Assembly (NCBI GenBank): GCA_001773855.1
Contig: MEXZ01000143.1
Location: 12,934 to 27,306, forward strand
From: Candidatus Aminicenantes bacterium RBG_13_64_14
GTDB lineage: Bacteria; Acidobacteriota; Aminicenantia; Aminicenantales; Saccharicenantaceae
Length of the DNA stretch: 14,373 bases
Reading direction: 5' to 3'
The first letter of the stretch is position 1; each line of letters starts with the position of its first letter. Below are positions 14,137 to 14,373 of this stretch, one piece after another. The translations under genes and the position numbers were made by a program. The notes below the pieces were generated by a model that saw only the letters and a program-made list of their open reading frames with translations, was not told the DNA's origin and ran no database searches.

Positions 14137-14373
14137 ATGCGAACTAAAATCATAGCGGTCCTGAGCATCTGCGCCACCCTGGCCTTCTGCGCGTCGTCGC
14201 AGACGAAAATCCAAAGGAGCCGGGAAAAGGACCCCAAGTACCAGTACAACCTCGGGCTGTTCTACCTCAACCAGAACAACGTCGACGAAGCCGTGAAGTA
14301 CTTCGTTAAGGCCCAGTCCCTGGATACCCGTTTCTATCTCGCCTTGAACGCCCTCGGGTTGGCCCATTCCATG
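14137..14373 (+). CDS. TPR-containing lipoprotein, partial (PilF/PilW-like?)
   Basis: 79 codons are present before the right edge cuts the gene. AAGGAG (14124-14129) seven bases before the ATG supports the start. The N-terminus MRTKIIAVLSICATLAFC followed by ASSQ looks like a lipoprotein signal, with Cys18 in L-A-F-C. Phe at -1 is atypical, since Gly, Ala or Ser is usual, so lipidation is likely but not certain. From about residue 33 a tetratricopeptide repeat begins (YQYNLGLFYLNQNNVDEAVKYF, then KAQSLDTRFYLALNALGLAHS). In comparable proteins such repeats continue to the end and act in pilus or outer-membrane assembly (PilF/PilW) or as general scaffolds. It follows gpsA by 32 bases and is probably co-transcribed. 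The specific role cannot be fixed from this fragment. Confidence 0.75.
   Translation, partial: MRTKIIAVLSICATLAFCASSQTKIQRSREKDPKYQYNLGLFYLNQNNVDEAVKYFVKAQSLDTRFYLALNALGLAHSM

Noticed and set aside
1..14373. CRISPR arrays, tRNA/rRNA genes, insertion sequences, integrases or attachment sites
   Set aside because: No regularly spaced repeats, tRNA-like folds ending in CCA, transposase motifs or terminal inverted repeats with target duplications were seen; gene content and composition are uniform.

Overview
This is a high-GC bacterial chromosomal window (about 60-65 % GC by eye) made almost entirely of housekeeping and metabolic genes. There are no insertion sequences, integrases, CRISPR arrays, tRNAs or rRNAs. 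The gene set (DUF4416, class V aminotransferase next to a short SerA, GH63-type secreted glycosidase, bacterial PlsY/GpsA/PgpA, RimO) fits a Gram-negative-type anaerobe of the Acidobacteriota/'Candidatus Aminicenantes' kind. That placement is a guess from family content and codon use, not a phylogeny.

Layout. (1) Positions 1-1873, minus strand: a secreted GH63-like glycoside hydrolase, cut off by the left edge. (2) 2002-5251, plus strand: an M20 metallopeptidase, then a translationally coupled pair of a class V aminotransferase and 3-phosphoglycerate dehydrogenase (serA), probably the 3-phosphoglycerate-to-phosphoserine steps of serine synthesis. (3) 5252-5545: a 294-bp non-coding stretch with inverted repeats, a terminator-like hairpin plus T-tract, and a promoter abutting the next start codon. 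(4) 5546-6700: a cysteine desulfurase, convergent with a DUF4416 gene (6712-7254, minus). (5) 7255-7585: a 331-bp divergent intergenic region. It carries a promoter at each end and, between them, a sequence that folds into a long rod with a central bubble, reminiscent of 6S RNA. (6) 7586 to the right edge: a compact plus-strand operon asnS-rimO-pgpA-cinA-thpR-plsY-gpsA-TPR lipoprotein, with four start/stop overlaps and no gap above about 32 bp.

How the genes work together. GpsA makes sn-glycerol-3-phosphate, PlsY acylates it, and PgpA dephosphorylates phosphatidylglycerophosphate, so the right-hand operon holds three steps of phospholipid synthesis. These sit beside translation genes (AsnRS, RimO), nucleotide/NAD repair (CinA) and a 2',3'-cyclic phosphodiesterase (ThpR). 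The operon looks like a growth-linked housekeeping unit.

The most interesting non-coding signals are the 6S-like rod at about 7316-7538, and several promoters whose -10 boxes lie so close to the start codon that the mRNAs should be leaderless or nearly so (cysteine desulfurase, asnS, DUF4416). Other genes in the window have ordinary Shine-Dalgarno leaders. I found no obviously novel multi-gene system; the coding content is conventional.
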